Source: Thermoanaerobaculia bacterium (GTDB taxonomy: Bacteria; Acidobacteriota; Thermoanaerobaculia; Multivoradales; JAHEKO01). From it: a DNA stretch of 6,807 bases. The notes below the pieces were generated by a model. It did not search any database. It saw only the letters and a list, made by a program, of their open reading frames with translations, and was not told the DNA's origin. The position numbers and the translations under genes are program-made. The stretch's first letter is position 1. Every line of letters begins with the position of its first letter. Shown piece after piece: positions 5,963 through 6,807 of this stretch. The stretch spans positions 1-6,807 of the forward strand of contig JARFQS010000241.1 of NCBI GenBank assembly GCA_029287645.1, written 5' to 3'.

Positions 5963-6111
5963 GACTGCAACCTCCCAGTCTTCGAGACTCTCCTCTCGAA
6001 CGACTCCTCTTCAGGGTGTAACAGCGCGGCTGACCGGAATATTCGTACCCTCGCGGCCCGTCGCCAGGCAAGGACCTGCCACACGTCGAGCGTGGCCGCC
6101 AAGCTCGGACC
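5963..6111. other. Intergenic region between the symporter and amrB
   Basis: This 149-bp gap holds the amrB leader. I see no supportable gene on either strand. On the minus strand a weak promoter candidate is TTGCCT (6071-6066), 18 nt, TACGAA (6047-6042); the -10 is poor. A palindrome GAATATTC lies at 6037-6044. There is no clear T-run terminator after the symporter. Confidence 0.3.
5977..6000 (-). promoter_or_regulatory. Two overlapping, mutually exclusive inverted repeats in the amrB leader
   Basis: TTCGAGA (5981-5987) and TCTCGAA (5994-6000) form a perfect 7-bp inverted repeat with a 6-nt spacer. AGTCT (5977-5981) and AGACT (5985-5989) form a second, 5-bp repeat with a 3-nt loop. They share bases 5981-5987, so only one can fold at a time. 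The second ends at the base adjoining the amrB ribosome site (5971-5976). Either an operator or a leader RNA switch is conceivable; neither is shown. Confidence 0.35.
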
Positions 6112-6807
6112 CTACTCCCAGAACGGCTTCCACTTCTCCTCCGGCGACGGAGGTGTCAGCAGACTGACCACGATCAGTGACGCGAACGAAAGGAAGCCGG
6201 CCGGATAGATGATGTAGTCGTACTCGAGAGGCAGATTGACGAATCCGAGAGGTAGGGACTCCATTCCTGCGCTCGCCATTCCTGCGAAGACGATGGTTCC
6301 CAACATTCCGGCAGCGATGGAGATCATGCCTCCCATGGGTGTCACCCGCCTCCACAGGAAGGCCGCGAGCAGGGCCGGGGTCACCGCGGCACCGACCATG
6401 GTGTAGGCGTAGAGAGCCATGTCGAGGATGTTCTCGAATTGCGTCGTGACCAGCAACGTCAAGCCGGCCAGAATGACGATCATCACACGCTGGAACAAGA
6501 TGATCGTCCTGTCACTGGCGTCGGGTTGAATGAACCGTTGGAAGATGTCTCGGGTGAGGTTTGTCGACGGCACCATCAGAAAGGTATTGGCCGTCGAAAA
6601 GACGATCGCCGATCCGCCGATCAATAGCAGGATGCCACCCATCAGCGGCAGCTTCTCGAATGCCAACTGCAGCAGGATGGTCTCTGTGGTCGCTCGGTTC
6701 AGGGCTCCACCGGCAGTGCGGAATGCGGCATCCGTCCAGTACTGACCGGCCCCGAAGATCGCGGTGGCGGCCAGCACGGTCTCGATGATGATGACCCCTG
6801 CAATCAT
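6112..6807 (-). CDS. Sodium:solute symporter family protein, C-terminal part (5' end outside the window)
   Basis: The last 231 residues of an SSS-family (PutP/vSGLT-type) inner-membrane symporter, which uses the sodium gradient to import a small solute. The frame is still open at the window edge and family members are usually near 450-550 residues, so the Met at 6807 is probably internal. Membrane helices are visible at about 2-19, 54-73, 104-121, 128-150, 155-176 and 199-218. The signature region FSTANTFLMVPSTNLTRDIF (70-89) matches the helix holding the second sodium site; S71 and T72 fit the Ser-Thr pair of PutP, while N74 stands where many members have Asp. It is followed by the typical QRFIQPDASDRTIILFQR loop. 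The C-terminus ends in a short charged cytoplasmic tail (SPEEKWKPFWE). Substrate cannot be told from this half. It lies upstream of amrB in the same direction, 149 bp away. Confidence 0.9.
   Translation of the reverse strand: MIAGVIIIETVLAATAIFGAGQYWTDAAFRTAGGALNRATTETILLQLAFEKLPLMGGILLLIGGSAIVFSTANTFLMVPSTNLTRDIFQRFIQPDASDRTIILFQRVMIVILAGLTLLVTTQFENILDMALYAYTMVGAAVTPALLAAFLWRRVTPMGGMISIAAGMLGTIVFAGMASAGMESLPLGFVNLPLEYDYIIYPAGFLSFASLIVVSLLTPPSPEEKWKPFWE

Noticed and set aside
6060..6100. Possible symporter terminator hairpins (CAGG/CCTG and CCAC/GTGG arms)
   Set aside because: Stems are only 4 bp and no T-run follows on the minus strand.
5794..6102. Minus-strand frame of 102 codons in the symporter-amrB gap, and a 68-codon plus-strand frame at 5961-6167
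   Set aside because: The first overlaps much of the start of amrB in another frame, the second runs over the end of the symporter. Neither has a good ribosome site or domain.

Overview
The window is GC-rich (roughly 60% or more by eye) and tightly packed. It looks like ordinary chromosomal DNA from a Gram-negative (diderm) bacterium. The best evidence for that is a membrane-fusion protein that keeps the TolC-contact motif of AcrA/MacA-type adaptors. No single gene pins down a phylum. I see no transposase, phage gene, CRISPR array, tRNA or rRNA.

Left block, plus strand (201-4587): a four-gene transport operon. It holds a HlyD/MacA-like periplasmic adaptor, a MacB/LolD-type ATPase, and two adjacent, clearly related MacB/FtsX-type permeases. 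Gaps are 23, 19 and 76 bp. Together they should form an ATP-driven exporter that works from the inner membrane and periplasm with a TolC-like outer-membrane channel not encoded here. E. coli MacB fuses ATPase and permease and acts as a homodimer. Here the ATPase is separate and the two permeases are distinct, so a LolCDE-like heterodimer plus adaptor is likely. The cargo cannot be told. At the extreme left, divergent from this operon, are the first 11 codons of an NAD(P)-binding Rossmann enzyme (minus strand).

Right block, minus strand (4603-6807): read in the direction of transcription, the C-terminal part of a sodium:solute symporter (cut by the window edge), a 149-bp gap, then a MEMO-family protein (AmrB) overlapping or abutting an AMMECR1-family protein (AmrA). 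AmrA and AmrB are two of the three parts of the widespread but functionally unresolved AmmeMemoRadiSam system; the radical SAM part (AmrS) is not in the window. This block converges on the exporter operon with only 15 bp between stop codons.

Points most worth a second look: a symmetric cysteine pair in the adaptor's coiled-coil hairpin; the two-permease exporter design; a probable non-standard CTG start for amrA, with a strong ribosome-binding site overlapping the amrB stop; mutually exclusive inverted repeats directly upstream of amrB; and the AmrA-AmrB pair itself. I found no wholly new system that I can defend from sequence alone.
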